Below the pieces are notes generated by a model. The model saw only the letters and a list, made by a program, of their open reading frames with translations, made no database searches and had not been told where the DNA came from. Both the position numbers and the translations under genes were made by a program. From NCBI RefSeq assembly GCF_027497215.1, contig NZ_CP114904.1:3370001-3434000 (forward strand): DNA of 64,000 bases. The letters run 5' to 3'. This DNA comes from Micromonospora sp. WMMD812. Its GTDB lineage: Bacteria > Actinomycetota > Actinomycetes > Mycobacteriales > Micromonosporaceae. This document shows positions 30,360 to 38,541 of this stretch, piece by piece (the first letter of the stretch is position 1; each line of letters begins with the position of its first letter).

Positions 30360-30767
30360 TCAGGCCAGCACCGCGAGGTGGAACGGGCGATCCGCGGCCG
30401 TGCCGTCGCTGGCGAAGGTCTCCACGAAGACCCCGTTCGCGATGCCCGTCCGCCCGGCCACGGAGATCTCCCCCGCGGGCCCGACACCCGCGCTGCCCGG
30501 CAGCCCGAGGGTGCCGACATATCCGGCGGCCGACACGTCCTGGTCGAAGATCACCTGGTACATCCCGGTGGAGAGCCGGTTGGCGGTCGCGACGCCGAGC
30601 CCTCGGATGAGGGTGCCGTTGGCGTTGACGACGGCGAAGAGCATCCGCGCGGACGCCGGCAGGCCGACGCTCGCGCAGGTCGTCACCTCGTCGTCGGCGC
30701 GGACGGCATCGCCCTCCTCCGGTGCGGGCTGGGCCGCCGCCCCTCGCCGGGATCTCGAGCTGGGCAT
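30360..30767 (-). CDS. Conserved hypothetical beta-rich protein
   Basis: A 135-residue protein of unknown function. After a charged, low-complexity N-terminus (MPSSRSRRGAAAQP), a compact region reads FAVVNANGTLIRGLGV, MYQVIFDQDVSAAGYVG and FVETFASDGTAADRPFHLAV, with alternating hydrophobic residues as in a beta sandwich. Similar short proteins occur in actinobacterial genomes without known role. ATG at 30767 follows GGAGG by eight bases. No signal peptide. The gap 30113-30359 shows no further gene. Confidence 0.7.
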   Translation of the reverse strand: MPSSRSRRGAAAQPAPEEGDAVRADDEVTTCASVGLPASARMLFAVVNANGTLIRGLGVATANRLSTGMYQVIFDQDVSAAGYVGTLGLPGSAGVGPAGEISVAGRTGIANGVFVETFASDGTAADRPFHLAVLA

Positions 30768-30964
30768 CGTGCGGTCCTCCCTGCTGGCCGGGCGGGCCGG
30801 GCAGCGATGGTGCAGTGGTGCGGCGAGAGGGAACGGCGGTGATCGCACCCCCTGTCATCGAAGCTAGGTCGACACTGCCGCCGGCAACCAGTCGCAGCAC
30901 TGTCCGATCATGGACAAATGTCGATATTGCGAACGCAGCTCACCTCGCCTGACCTGGGGCGGAG

Positions 30965-31441
30965 TCAGTCGTCCTCGACGGAGACCGGCTCGCCACCGAG
31001 GCAGCGCACCTGCAGTTCATGCTTCCCCGCGGCCCCCTCGAAGCGGACCTCGACGTCGTCGTCCGGGCCCCGGTCGACGTCACGCACGCGGAAGCCCTGC
31101 GCGGGGGCCCAGGACACCAGTCGTACGCCCGCGGGGGTGCACTCGGCCACCGCGGTGCCCCCGGCGGTCGCGAAGCTCCGCCGCGCCCCCGCGGTGACCG
31201 ACGGCGACGCGGCCGAGGGCGAGGCGGTGGCCGGCGGGCCGCCGGTCGTCGGCGCGGGGGCCGACGCAGACGGCAACGGGTCGGCCTCGAGCGCGCGGGC
31301 GATCTCCTCCTCGCTGCGCACCCCGCCCGGCGTCCCGGTGATGCTCTCCCCGACCAGCCGGATCGCCCCCAGCCCGATCAGGGTGGCGACGGCGGCGGTG
31401 GCCAGCCACCCGGCGGCGACGAGGAGCGAACGGCGGCGCAT
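30965..31441 (-). CDS. Membrane-anchored secreted protein of unknown function
   Basis: A 158-residue protein with a signal-anchor (MRRRSLLVAAGWLATAAVAT through IGLGAIRLVG), a serine/proline/alanine-rich linker (residues 50-85) and a small extracellular domain with two cysteines (AECTPAGVRLVSW and ELQVRCLGGE). It is divergent from the OmpR-type regulator; the gap carries a TTAACC-N4-CTTAG motif that recurs before the PepSY gene, so it is probably a target of that system. No family recognised. Confidence 0.75.
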   Translation of the reverse strand: MRRRSLLVAAGWLATAAVATLIGLGAIRLVGESITGTPGGVRSEEEIARALEADPLPSASAPAPTTGGPPATASPSAASPSVTAGARRSFATAGGTAVAECTPAGVRLVSWAPAQGFRVRDVDRGPDDDVEVRFEGAAGKHELQVRCLGGEPVSVEDD

Positions 31442-31482
31442 CCTCCGAGTGTCCCCGAGCGGAGGTTGGCGCCGGCACAGCG

Positions 31483-31502
31483 GGACGCTAAGGGACGGTT
31501 AA
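31483..31502 (-). promoter_or_regulatory. Candidate response-regulator site, copy 1
   Basis: On the minus strand TTAACC-GTCC-CTTAG-CGTCC. Half-sites TTAA and TTAG are 11 bp apart, the spacing used by OmpR/PhoP-type regulators. It lies 42-61 bases before the anchored-protein start and 42-61 bases before the response-regulator start, so could control both divergent genes. Confidence 0.6.
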
Positions 31503-31543
31503 CGCAGCTCGTCCCCACCGCCGGCAGTGGTTAGCCTTCGAGG

Positions 31544-32239
31544 GTGGCTCGCCTGCTGCTCATCGAGGACGACCTGACGATCCGCACGCCGCTGATCCGG
31601 GCGCTGCGCGAGCGCGGGCACGCGGTCGCCGCCGCCTCGACCGCCATGGCCGGGCTGCGCGACGCCCTCGACGACCGGCCCGACCTGGTCGTGCTGGACC
31701 TGGGACTGCCCGATCTGGACGGCCGGGAACTGCTGCGGATGCTGCGCGCGGTCAGCTCCGTGCCGGTCATCGTGGCCACCGCCCGCGACGACGAGACCGA
31801 GATCGTCCGGGTGCTCGACGCCGGGGCCGACGACTACGTGGTCAAGCCGTTCACCGCCGCGCAGCTCGACGCGCGGGCCCGCGCGGTGCTCCGCCGTGGA
31901 CCGTCCGGCGCCGACGCCGGCGACCCGACGCTGGTGGTGGGCGCACTACGCGTCGACCCCCGCTCCCGACAGGTGACCCTCGACGGGACGCCGGTCGAGC
32001 TGACCCCGCGCGAGTTCGACCTGCTGCACCACCTGGCGGGCCGTCCCGGCCAGGTGGTCACCAAGCGGGAGCTGCTCACCGAGGTCTGGCAGATCCCGTA
32101 CGGCGGGGCCGACAAGACCGTCGACGTGCACCTGTCCTGGCTGCGCCGCAAGCTGGGCGAGACCGCGCTGGACCCGCGCTACCTGCACACCGTGCGCGGC
32201 GTCGGGGTCCGGCTGGAGGCGCCGGGGGCGACCGGGTGA
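31544..32239 (+). CDS. OmpR-family response regulator
   Basis: A 231-residue two-domain regulator. The receiver has acidic pocket ED at 8-10, phosphorylation site D52 (LVVLDLGLPDLDG) and the conserved lysine in DDYVVKPFTAAQL; the winged-helix output domain (from about 130) ends LHTVRGVGVRLE with the transactivation-loop WQIPYGGADKTVDVHLSWLRRKLG. GTG at 31544. Its stop overlaps the kinase GTG by four bases. Likely binds the TTAACC-N4-YTTAG sites on either side of the operon. Confidence 0.95.
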   Translation: MARLLLIEDDLTIRTPLIRALRERGHAVAAASTAMAGLRDALDDRPDLVVLDLGLPDLDGRELLRMLRAVSSVPVIVATARDDETEIVRVLDAGADDYVVKPFTAAQLDARARAVLRRGPSGADAGDPTLVVGALRVDPRSRQVTLDGTPVELTPREFDLLHHLAGRPGQVVTKRELLTEVWQIPYGGADKTVDVHLSWLRRKLGETALDPRYLHTVRGVGVRLEAPGATG

Positions 32240-33510
32240 GGGCACGGCTGGCGCTGCTGGTGGCCGCGGTCAGTGTGCTGACCCTGCTCGCGTTCCTGGT
32301 GCCGCTGGCGCTGTTGGTGCGCACCGCGGCCGAGGACCGCGCCACCGTCCGGGCCACCGCCGACGCGCAGAGCCTCGTGCCGGTGGTGGGCACCTCCGAT
32401 CCGGCGACCATCCGGCTCACCGTCGAGCAGCTGGCCGCCGATTCCGGCCGTCCGGTGAGCATCTACCTGCCGGACGGCACGGTGCTCGGCGCGCCGGTGC
32501 CGCGTACCGCGGCGGTGGCGCTGGCCGCGCGGGGACAGAGCCTGACCGGAGAGTCGGCGGCCGGCCGGGAGGTGGTCATCGCCGTGCAGGGCCGGCCGGA
32601 CGGCACCGGCGTGATCCGGGTCGAGGTGCCCCGGGCGGAGCTGACCGCCGGCGTGACCCGCGCCTGGCTGGTGCTGGCCCTGCTGGGAGTGCTGCTGGTC
32701 CTCATCGGGCTGCTGGTCGCGGACCGGCTGGCCCGCACCCTGGTCCGGCCGATCGACGCGCTCTCCGCGGTGTCGCACCGGCTCGCCAACGCCGAACTGG
32801 ACGCCCGGGTCACCCCGTCCGGGCCCGCCGAGCTGCGCGAGGTGGCCGGGGCGCTCAACCACCTGGCCGGCCGGATCCAGGTGCTGCTGGTACAGGAACG
32901 CGAGCAGGTCGCCGACCTGTCCCACCAGCTGCGGACCCCGTTGACAGCGCTGCGCCTGGAGGCGGAGTCACTGCGCGACCCCCAGGACGCGGCCCGGGTC
33001 ACCGCCGCGGTAGACGGGGTGGAACGGGCGGTCACCGGCCTGATCCGGCAGGCCAGGTGGCGATCGCCGGCCGCCGAGCGGGTCGCCGCGGACGCGGCCG
33101 GCATCGTCGGCGAGCGGGTTGCGTTCTGGTCGGTGCTCGCCGAGGACACCGGCCGCGCGGTGACGCTCGACCTGGCGCCGGGGCCGTTCCCGGTCGGCGT
33201 GCCCGCCGACGAACTGGCGGCCGCGGTGGACGCGCTGCTCGGCAACGTCTTCGCCCACACCCCCGACGGCACGCCGTTCACCGTCCGGCTGGCCCTCGAC
33301 GACGGTCAGGTCGTGCTGACCGTGGCAGACCAGGGGCCGGGGATGCCCGCCGACGCGGTCCGCCGGGGCGCCAGCGCGGCCGGCTCGACCGGCCTCGGCC
33401 TGGACATCGCCCGCCGGGCGGCGCAGGCCGCGGGCGGCCGGCTCGAGCTGCACACCGGCTCCGGCGGCGGGGCCCAGGTGCTGCTGCGACTCGGCCCGCC
33501 GGCGGCTTAA
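32236..33510 (+). CDS. Membrane sensor histidine kinase
   Basis: A 424-residue HisKA kinase with two transmembrane helices (about 7-29 and 142-162) framing a 110-residue extracellular sensor domain, then HAMP (163-215), dimerisation/phosphorylation domain with H230 (LSHQLRTPLTALRLEAE), and an ATPase domain with NVFAHTPDG (N box), ADQGPGMP (G1) and GSTGLGLDIARR (G2). Partner of the regulator encoded upstream with a GTGA overlap. The signal is unknown. The stop codon is part of the regulatory motif at 33507. Confidence 0.94.
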   Translation: MRARLALLVAAVSVLTLLAFLVPLALLVRTAAEDRATVRATADAQSLVPVVGTSDPATIRLTVEQLAADSGRPVSIYLPDGTVLGAPVPRTAAVALAARGQSLTGESAAGREVVIAVQGRPDGTGVIRVEVPRAELTAGVTRAWLVLALLGVLLVLIGLLVADRLARTLVRPIDALSAVSHRLANAELDARVTPSGPAELREVAGALNHLAGRIQVLLVQEREQVADLSHQLRTPLTALRLEAESLRDPQDAARVTAAVDGVERAVTGLIRQARWRSPAAERVAADAAGIVGERVAFWSVLAEDTGRAVTLDLAPGPFPVGVPADELAAAVDALLGNVFAHTPDGTPFTVRLALDDGQVVLTVADQGPGMPADAVRRGASAAGSTGLGLDIARRAAQAAGGRLELHTGSGGGAQVLLRLGPPAA

Positions 33511-33526
33511 CCCCGCTTTAGGGTCC
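33507..33526 (+). promoter_or_regulatory. Candidate response-regulator site, copy 2
   Basis: TTAACC-CCGC-TTTAG-GGTCC, overlapping the kinase stop codon and 67-86 bases before the PepSY start. It matches copy 1 at about 15 of 20 positions, including both TTAA/TTAG half-sites 11 bp apart and the terminal GTCC. Confidence 0.6.
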
Positions 33527-33592
33527 GCACAGCGCGGTGCTATCCCCGCGCAACCGATCCTCGGAAGCGACAACCGAGGAGAGGTGGAGATC

Positions 33593-34153
33593 ATGAGACG
33601 CAGTGCGATGATCCTGGCGTCGGCGGGCGGCGCCGCCGTGCTGGCGGTGGCCGGGGTGGCGGTCGGCGTCAGCGCCGCCGACGGGGACCGTGCCCGGGGC
33701 ACCACCCTGGCCGCCGCCACCGCCGACCCGACCGCGCCGGGCACGCCGGACGACAGCGCCACCAGCGGCACACCCGACGACAGCGCCACCGGCGGCACAC
33801 CCGGCGACAGCGCGACGACCGGCACGCCGAGCGGCGCCCCGACGACCGGCGGCAGCTCGACCCAGCCCACCGGGCCGGGCGGCGACCGCGTCGACCAGCA
33901 GCAGGCCGGTGAGATCGCATTGGCGCGGGCCGGTGGCGGCCGGATCGTCGAGATCGAGGCCGAGCAGGAGCACAGCCGTCCGGTGTGGAGCGTGGAAGTC
34001 GTGGCCGGCGGCACCGAGCACGACATCGACGTCGACCGGGAGACCGGCGCCGTTCTCCGGGCGGAGCAGGAGGACGCGGACGACGACGATGACGACGGCC
34101 GGCACGACGGTCGCGGCGACGACGATGACGACGACCACGGCGACGACGACTGA
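33593..34153 (+). CDS. PepSY-domain exported protein with acidic tail
   Basis: A 186-residue protein with a signal-anchor (MRRSAMILASAGGAAVLAVA), a threonine/serine/proline linker holding four imperfect repeats of GTPDDSAT (about residues 40-75), one PepSY domain (DQQQAGEIALARAGGGRIVEIE through VEVVAGGTEHDIDVDRETGAVL) and a tail of aspartates (DADDDDDDG, DDDDDDHGDDD). The tail could bind cations. It closes the two-component operon and has the second regulator motif in its promoter. ATG at 33593 is preferred, with GGAGAGG upstream; GTG at 33584 is possible. Confidence 0.85.
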   Translation: MRRSAMILASAGGAAVLAVAGVAVGVSAADGDRARGTTLAAATADPTAPGTPDDSATSGTPDDSATGGTPGDSATTGTPSGAPTTGGSSTQPTGPGGDRVDQQQAGEIALARAGGGRIVEIEAEQEHSRPVWSVEVVAGGTEHDIDVDRETGAVLRAEQEDADDDDDDGRHDGRGDDDDDDHGDDD

Positions 34154-34196
34154 GCCGGCACGGTCACCGCGCCCCTGGCTCGCGGCGCGGGACGTT

Positions 34197-34232
34197 CCGC
34201 CCCGGTCCTCCGGAACAGGAGGACCGGGGCGG
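34197..34232 (+). terminator. Terminator of the PepSY gene
   Basis: Perfect 15-bp stem (34197-34211 and 34218-34232) with loop GGAACA, 44 bases after the PepSY stop. Confidence 0.85.
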
Positions 34233-34530
34233 ACAACGGGCGGACGGCGGCCCACCCCTCGCTGCACCCAACGCATTGCCGCACCTGGCGTGCGGGTCTG
34301 CTGCACACGTCCTTTGGAGCTGATGTCGTCAACGACTCACCCTGGCTGCCACATGGCGCTCCAGAGCGCCGGGACGGCCGTCCGGGTGCGCGACGACGAC
34401 CGCTGCGCGGCCTCCGGCGGCCAACCGCTGGCGGTGCCCTGTCGCGCTCCCACGCCTGATGTCGAATCCGACTCAGCTCGAAAGGATCCGCGAAGAAAGC
34501 CAGCGCCCGCTCCGGACGACTCGACGAACG
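34233..34530. other. Non-coding stretch before the repeat array
   Basis: No credible gene on either strand; short frames have no ribosome site or family resemblance. I see no tRNA or phage attachment remnant in it. Confidence 0.4.
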
Positions 34531-34786
34531 GGCGGGCCACACCGGGGCGGGCCTACGGCGGGGCGGGCCACACCGGAGGCGGGCCTACGCCGGGGGCGGG
34601 CCTACACCGGAGGCAGGCCTACACCGGAGGCAGGCCTACACCGGAGGCAGGCCTACACCGGAGGCAGGCCTACACCGGGGGCGGGCCTTCCGGGGGCAGG
34701 CCTACACCGGGGGCAGGCCACACCGGGGCGGGCCATACCGGGGGCAGGCCTGCCCGGGGCAGGCCCGCCGGGGCGGACCGGGCGGG
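34531..34786. repeat. Degenerate 17-nt tandem repeat array
   Basis: About 15 copies of a unit close to RGGCCTACACCGGRGGC. Five copies at 34598-34682 keep an exact 17-base period and the three at 34615-34665 are identical; outer copies are 14-17 bases and diverged. The period is not a multiple of three and the array ends at the sulfotransferase stop, so it is not coding. It could form hairpins through GGCC/CCGG pairs. Confidence 0.85.
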
Positions 34787-35674
34787 TCAGCGGTGCAGCC
34801 AGGCGAGCAGGTCCGGCGGGGCGAGGCCGGCGACCCGGGCGTCGTAGCGGGCCCGGCCCGCCTCGTCGAGCAGCTCCCACCCCTGCCCCGAACGACCGGC
34901 ACGGAAGAATGCCTGGCGGTCCTTCAACACGCCGGCCGGGTCCGGGGCCAGTCGTTCGGCCCGCTGCCGCATCCGGCGGAAGGTGGCCGCCTCGACCAGC
35001 GCCGGCCAACGTTCCTCGGGTACGGCGAGGCCGAGTCGGTCGGCGAGCCTGCGCATCTCCCCGGCCAGGTCCGCCGAGAGGTCGGCATAGTGCACGAGCA
35101 CCACGTTCGGGTCGTGCCGGCGGGCCCAGGCGTCGCGCAGGTGCCACATCACCCCGGGCAGCGCGTCCAGCTCCGTACGGGGATCGACCTCCCGGCCGAC
35201 CCAGCGGGCCAACCACCGGTCGACCGGCAGCGGCGGGGCCGAGGGCTGCTGCGGCGCCGGCCGCCCGGTCAGCTCGCGCATCCGGTCGCGGTCCAGGTTG
35301 CGGGCCTGGTGATACAGGGAGACCGCCATGTCGAGCGGGTGCCGGGCGACCACGACGTAGCTGACCCGGGGGTCGAGCGGGATCCCGTCCAGCGGCGTGT
35401 GCGTCTTGACGAACCGGCGGTGCGGCTGGGCGGCGAGCCGGCGGAACACCTCTTCGCGTGGCTCGACCAGCCAGTCCAGCCAGGGCGAGAGCGCCGGCAA
35501 CGGCGCCGGCAGTTCCGGGGTGCCCAGCACCAACAGCGCGCAGATCATCTGCATCCAGGTGGTGCCGCTCTTGGACCGGGTGCTGATCACGATGTCACCG
35601 GCGCGGAACGGGAATCCACGCCACCGGGCACTGTCCTCGTCGTCGGACCGGTAGCGGTACGGGGCGTTGGGCAT
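34787..35674 (-). CDS. PAPS-dependent sulfotransferase
   Basis: A 295-residue Sulfotransfer_1 protein that would move sulfate from 3'-phosphoadenylyl sulfate to an alcohol or amine. The 5'-phosphosulfate loop is STRSKSGTTWM (31-41), the catalytic histidine is H92 in KTHTPLD, the 3'-phosphate site is ARHPLDMAVSLYHQ (R111) and the late loop is RAGRSGQGWELL. The acceptor is unknown; related actinobacterial enzymes act on glycolipids or natural products. The stop abuts the tandem repeat array. No PAPS synthesis genes are in the window. Confidence 0.9.
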   Translation of the reverse strand: MPNAPYRYRSDDEDSARWRGFPFRAGDIVISTRSKSGTTWMQMICALLVLGTPELPAPLPALSPWLDWLVEPREEVFRRLAAQPHRRFVKTHTPLDGIPLDPRVSYVVVARHPLDMAVSLYHQARNLDRDRMRELTGRPAPQQPSAPPLPVDRWLARWVGREVDPRTELDALPGVMWHLRDAWARRHDPNVVLVHYADLSADLAGEMRRLADRLGLAVPEERWPALVEAATFRRMRQRAERLAPDPAGVLKDRQAFFRAGRSGQGWELLDEAGRARYDARVAGLAPPDLLAWLHR

Positions 35675-35768
35675 CCGGCGATCGTAGGCCCCGGGTGACC
35701 GTCGTCCGACCCGTTTTCCAGGCCCGATCGGCCCTGTGACGTATGGGAATGCCTGGCTAACCTGAAGT

Positions 35769-36872
35769 ATGGTGCCCGCCCACGGGGGCCGGGCGGCGGA
35801 ACCGGTCTACCGCCCCATCCTCGCCATTCGGCGGGGTGAGCTGGAGGCGTTGTCCCACCTCGACGCCACCACCGCCCCGCTGGTCGCGCCGATCCTCGAC
35901 GTCGACACCCTCGACCGGACCACATCGGACTCTCTCGCGCGGCTGCCGGCCGGGCTGATGCCGGCCGTCGACGTCACCGCGCTGCCGGAGGCGCCGGAGA
36001 GCGAACTGGTCCGCTGGGGCGTACCGCTGATGCCGGTGATCGGGCTCGCGGAGAGCGACCGGCGGCTGGTCGCGCACGGCGCCGCGGCCCGGGCGTACGG
36101 GCGGCGGGCCCTGATCCGGGTGCGGGCGGGCCTGGACCGGACCGGCCCGGACGCGACGACCTCGGCGGTCGAGCGGATCTGGCGGTTCACCCGGCTCACG
36201 CCGGAGCAGTGCGACCTGCTGGTGGACGCGGGCGACGTGTGCTGCCTGGCGGACGTGCGACTGGCCGAGCCCCGGGCGCGCCGGCTGCTCGACTGGGCCC
36301 GGCGGTACGCCTGGCGGTCGGTGACGGTGGCGGCCGGCGGGCTGCCGCCGACCCTGTCCCGGCTGCCCACCGACGAGCCGGTCCGGCTCGACCGCTGGGA
36401 CTGGCTGCTCTGGCAGCGCCTGGCCGATCTCGGTGTGGGCTACGGCGACTACGGCGTCCGTTCGGCGCAGCCCGGCACCGGGCAGCCGGGCGACCGGCTG
36501 CCCACCATGTGCTACACCACCGACGGCGGGTGGTGGATCTACCGCTGGTCGCGGCGCGGCGGGCGCGGCGACGAGCGCTTCGCGGACCTGTGCCGCACCC
36601 TGGTCTCCGCGCCGCACTGGCCGGCCGCCGGGGCGTCGTTCTCGTGGGGCGACCACGAGATCCTCCGCCGCGCCCGCCGCGTGGCCGGCGCCGGCTCGAT
36701 GACCAACTGGACGGCGTGGAGCACCTCGCACCACCTCGCACAGGTGCTGGCCGCGCTGCGGCACCCGGCCCCGGTCGCCAGGCCGGAGCCGTGGCGGGTG
36801 GGGCCGGACGCGCCGGAGCGCGGCCGGCCGTCCCGATCGCCGCGCGGCGGGGAGACCCGCCGCGCCGGCTGA
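35769..36872 (+). CDS. Beta-family protein (phage beta protein-like)
   Basis: A 367-residue protein matching in pattern the Beta_protein family: an opening YRPILAIRRGELEALSHLD, a central alternation of strands and helices as in a TIM-like barrel (MPVIGLAESD, RALIRVRAGLD, LLVDAGDVCCLADV) and a terminal segment with ASFSWGDHEILRRARR. Members are found in phages and in accessory or defence-associated loci; the biochemical role is not established. Here it stands alone with no nuclease or toxin partner. The last codons form half of a terminator hairpin. Family assignment is from memory of the pattern. Confidence 0.65.
   Translation: MVPAHGGRAAEPVYRPILAIRRGELEALSHLDATTAPLVAPILDVDTLDRTTSDSLARLPAGLMPAVDVTALPEAPESELVRWGVPLMPVIGLAESDRRLVAHGAAARAYGRRALIRVRAGLDRTGPDATTSAVERIWRFTRLTPEQCDLLVDAGDVCCLADVRLAEPRARRLLDWARRYAWRSVTVAAGGLPPTLSRLPTDEPVRLDRWDWLLWQRLADLGVGYGDYGVRSAQPGTGQPGDRLPTMCYTTDGGWWIYRWSRRGGRGDERFADLCRTLVSAPHWPAAGASFSWGDHEILRRARRVAGAGSMTNWTAWSTSHHLAQVLAALRHPAPVARPEPWRVGPDAPERGRPSRSPRGGETRRAG
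36842..36865. terminator. Terminator inside the 3' end of the beta-family gene
   Basis: Perfect 10-bp stem (36842-36851 and 36856-36865) with a GAGA loop. It overlaps the last codons of the plus-strand gene and lies just past the stop (36877) of the convergent HesB-like gene. Confidence 0.65.
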
Positions 36873-36876
36873 GCGA

Positions 36877-37158
36877 CTAATGCTTCTCCGTGAAACCGAA
36901 CTGGATGATGCCTTCGTCGTCCACGGTGGCGTCGACCGAGGCGTCGCCGAGGATCTCGACGGCGTCGGCGTCCAGGAAGATCCGGGCGCCCTGGTTGTCC
37001 ACCACGTGGTCGCCCTGCACCGGTTGGGGCACCAGCTCGACGGTCAGCGAGCCCGCGGCGGCGTCGGCGGCGATACGCACCCCGCCGTCCTCGGCGACGT
37101 CCTGCTGGTTGGCGAGGTCACGGATGACCAGGACGGCGTTGTCGGTCATGGTGAGCAT
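36877..37158 (-). CDS. HesB/IscA-like protein lacking cysteines
   Basis: A 93-residue protein with the HesB fold pattern: LTMTDNAVLVIRDLANQQ, GGVRIAADAAAGSLTVELVP, QGARIFLDADAVEIL and a final VDDEGIIQFGF. Genuine A-type iron-sulfur carriers have three conserved cysteines; this protein has none, so it cannot bind a cluster in that way. Actinobacteria carry such versions, often annotated as adhesin or HesB. ATG at 37158 has GGAG seven bases upstream; a second ATG at 37149 is possible. Function unknown. Confidence 0.75.
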   Translation of the reverse strand: MLTMTDNAVLVIRDLANQQDVAEDGGVRIAADAAAGSLTVELVPQPVQGDHVVDNQGARIFLDADAVEILGDASVDATVDDEGIIQFGFTEKH

Positions 37159-37343
37159 GGTGGAACTCCTCGTGAATTCTCTCGGATCGCGGTCGGAACG
37201 GCGCAGACCGGGATTGGCCCGCGTCCGGGGCGCACGTGGGAGGTGATCGCGGGCGACCTGGTCGCGACCGCGCCGGGGCAGGTGAAGGGGCCCCTCACGG
37301 CCTACGGTGCCCGCTGCCGGGCGATCCGTCAAATAGAGGATGG

Positions 37344-38417
37344 TCAGTCGAGAGCGGCGGCCGGGGCGAGCAGCGCCCGGATTTCGTGGACCGCGGCGCG
37401 GCCGGCCCGGTTGGCCCCGATGGTGCTCGCCGACGGCCCGTACCCGATCAGGTGGATGCGGGGGTCGGCGACGACGCGGGTGCCGTCCATGGTGATGCCG
37501 CCGCCCGGCGCACGCAGTCTGAGCGGGGCGAGGTGGTCGAGCGCGGCCCGGAAGCCGGTGCACCAGAGGATCACGTCGGCGGGCACGAAACGGCCGTCGG
37601 CCCAGGCGACGCCGTCCGGCGTGATCCGGTCGAACATGGGTAAGCGGTCGAGCACGCCCTGCTCGCGGAGGCGACGCACCTCGGGGGTCACCGGCAGACC
37701 GGTCACGCCGACCACGCTGCTCGGTGGGCGTCCGGTGCGGACCCGCTCCTCGACCAGGGCGACGGCGGCCCGGGCGTGCTCCGGGCCGAACTCGATGTCC
37801 CGGAAGTCCGGCGGCCGCCGGCTCACCCAGGTCGTGTCGGCGGCGACCGCGGAGATCTCGCCGAGCAGTTGCACGGCGGAGGTGCCGGCGCCGACCACCA
37901 CGACCCGCCGGCCGGCGAACTCGTCCGGGCCCCGGTAGTCGGCGGTGTGCAGCTGGCGACCCCGGAACGACGAGCGGCCGGGATAGTGCGGCCAGAACGG
38001 CCGGCTCCACGTGCCGGTGGCGTTGATCAGGGCGCGGGTGGTCCAGCTGCCCTGGTCCGTGCGGATGTCCAGCCGGCCGTCGGGCAGCGAGTGCACTCTT
38101 CGGACCTGGACCGGTCGCCGCACCGCCAGGCCGAACTCCCGCTCGTACGCGGCGAAGTAGTCACTCACCACCTGGGCGGCCCGCTGGTCGGGCGAGGCGG
38201 CGGGGAAGGGCATCGCGGGTAGGTCGTGGAAGCCGTGCACCCGGTCCATGGTCAGGGTGGGCCAGCGGTGCCGCCAGGCGCCGCCCGGGCCGTCGTCGGC
38301 GTCGAGGATGGCGAAGCCCGTTTCGGGGGTGAGGCCGGTCCGGCGCAGGTGGTATCCGGCGGAGAGGCCGGCCTGGCCGGCGCCGATCACGACCACGTCG
38401 ACCGAGCGGCTGTCCAT
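37344..38417 (-). CDS. Flavin-containing monooxygenase-like oxidoreductase
   Basis: A 357-residue protein with an N-terminal FAD site (VVVIGAGQAGLSAGYHL), an NADP site in the middle (VVVVGAGTSAVQLLGEI) and the FMO fingerprint FRGRQLHTADY between them. The family oxygenates sulfur, nitrogen or ketone groups; the CzcO-like bacterial group is poorly defined. ATG at 38417. It is divergent from the aquaporin gene; the 124-base gap between them holds both promoters. Substrate unknown. Confidence 0.87.
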   Translation of the reverse strand: MDSRSVDVVVIGAGQAGLSAGYHLRRTGLTPETGFAILDADDGPGGAWRHRWPTLTMDRVHGFHDLPAMPFPAASPDQRAAQVVSDYFAAYEREFGLAVRRPVQVRRVHSLPDGRLDIRTDQGSWTTRALINATGTWSRPFWPHYPGRSSFRGRQLHTADYRGPDEFAGRRVVVVGAGTSAVQLLGEISAVAADTTWVSRRPPDFRDIEFGPEHARAAVALVEERVRTGRPPSSVVGVTGLPVTPEVRRLREQGVLDRLPMFDRITPDGVAWADGRFVPADVILWCTGFRAALDHLAPLRLRAPGGGITMDGTRVVADPRIHLIGYGPSASTIGANRAGRAAVHEIRALLAPAAALD

Positions 38418-38541
38418 GACCGGTCCAACACTGGGCGCGCGCCCGCTGTGCCCTCCCGGGGCGTCTCGCCGGTCACAGCCCACCGGCGAGCTAGCTGGTC
38501 TTTTTACTCGCTTGCGGCCGCTTTGTCCCTAGGCTGACCCC

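Noticed and set aside
34440..34530. tRNA or attachment-site remnant (GTCGAATCCGACTC resembles a T arm)
   Set aside because: No acceptor stem, anticodon arm or CCA-end pairing could be built around it, and no integrase or phage genes lie nearby.
34531..34786. Repeat protein encoded by the tandem array (RRQAYTGG-like repeats)
   Set aside because: The unit is 17 bases, so each copy shifts the frame; no ribosome site or stable start exists.
34531..34786. CRISPR array
   Set aside because: Repeats are directly adjacent with no unique spacers and no cas genes are present.
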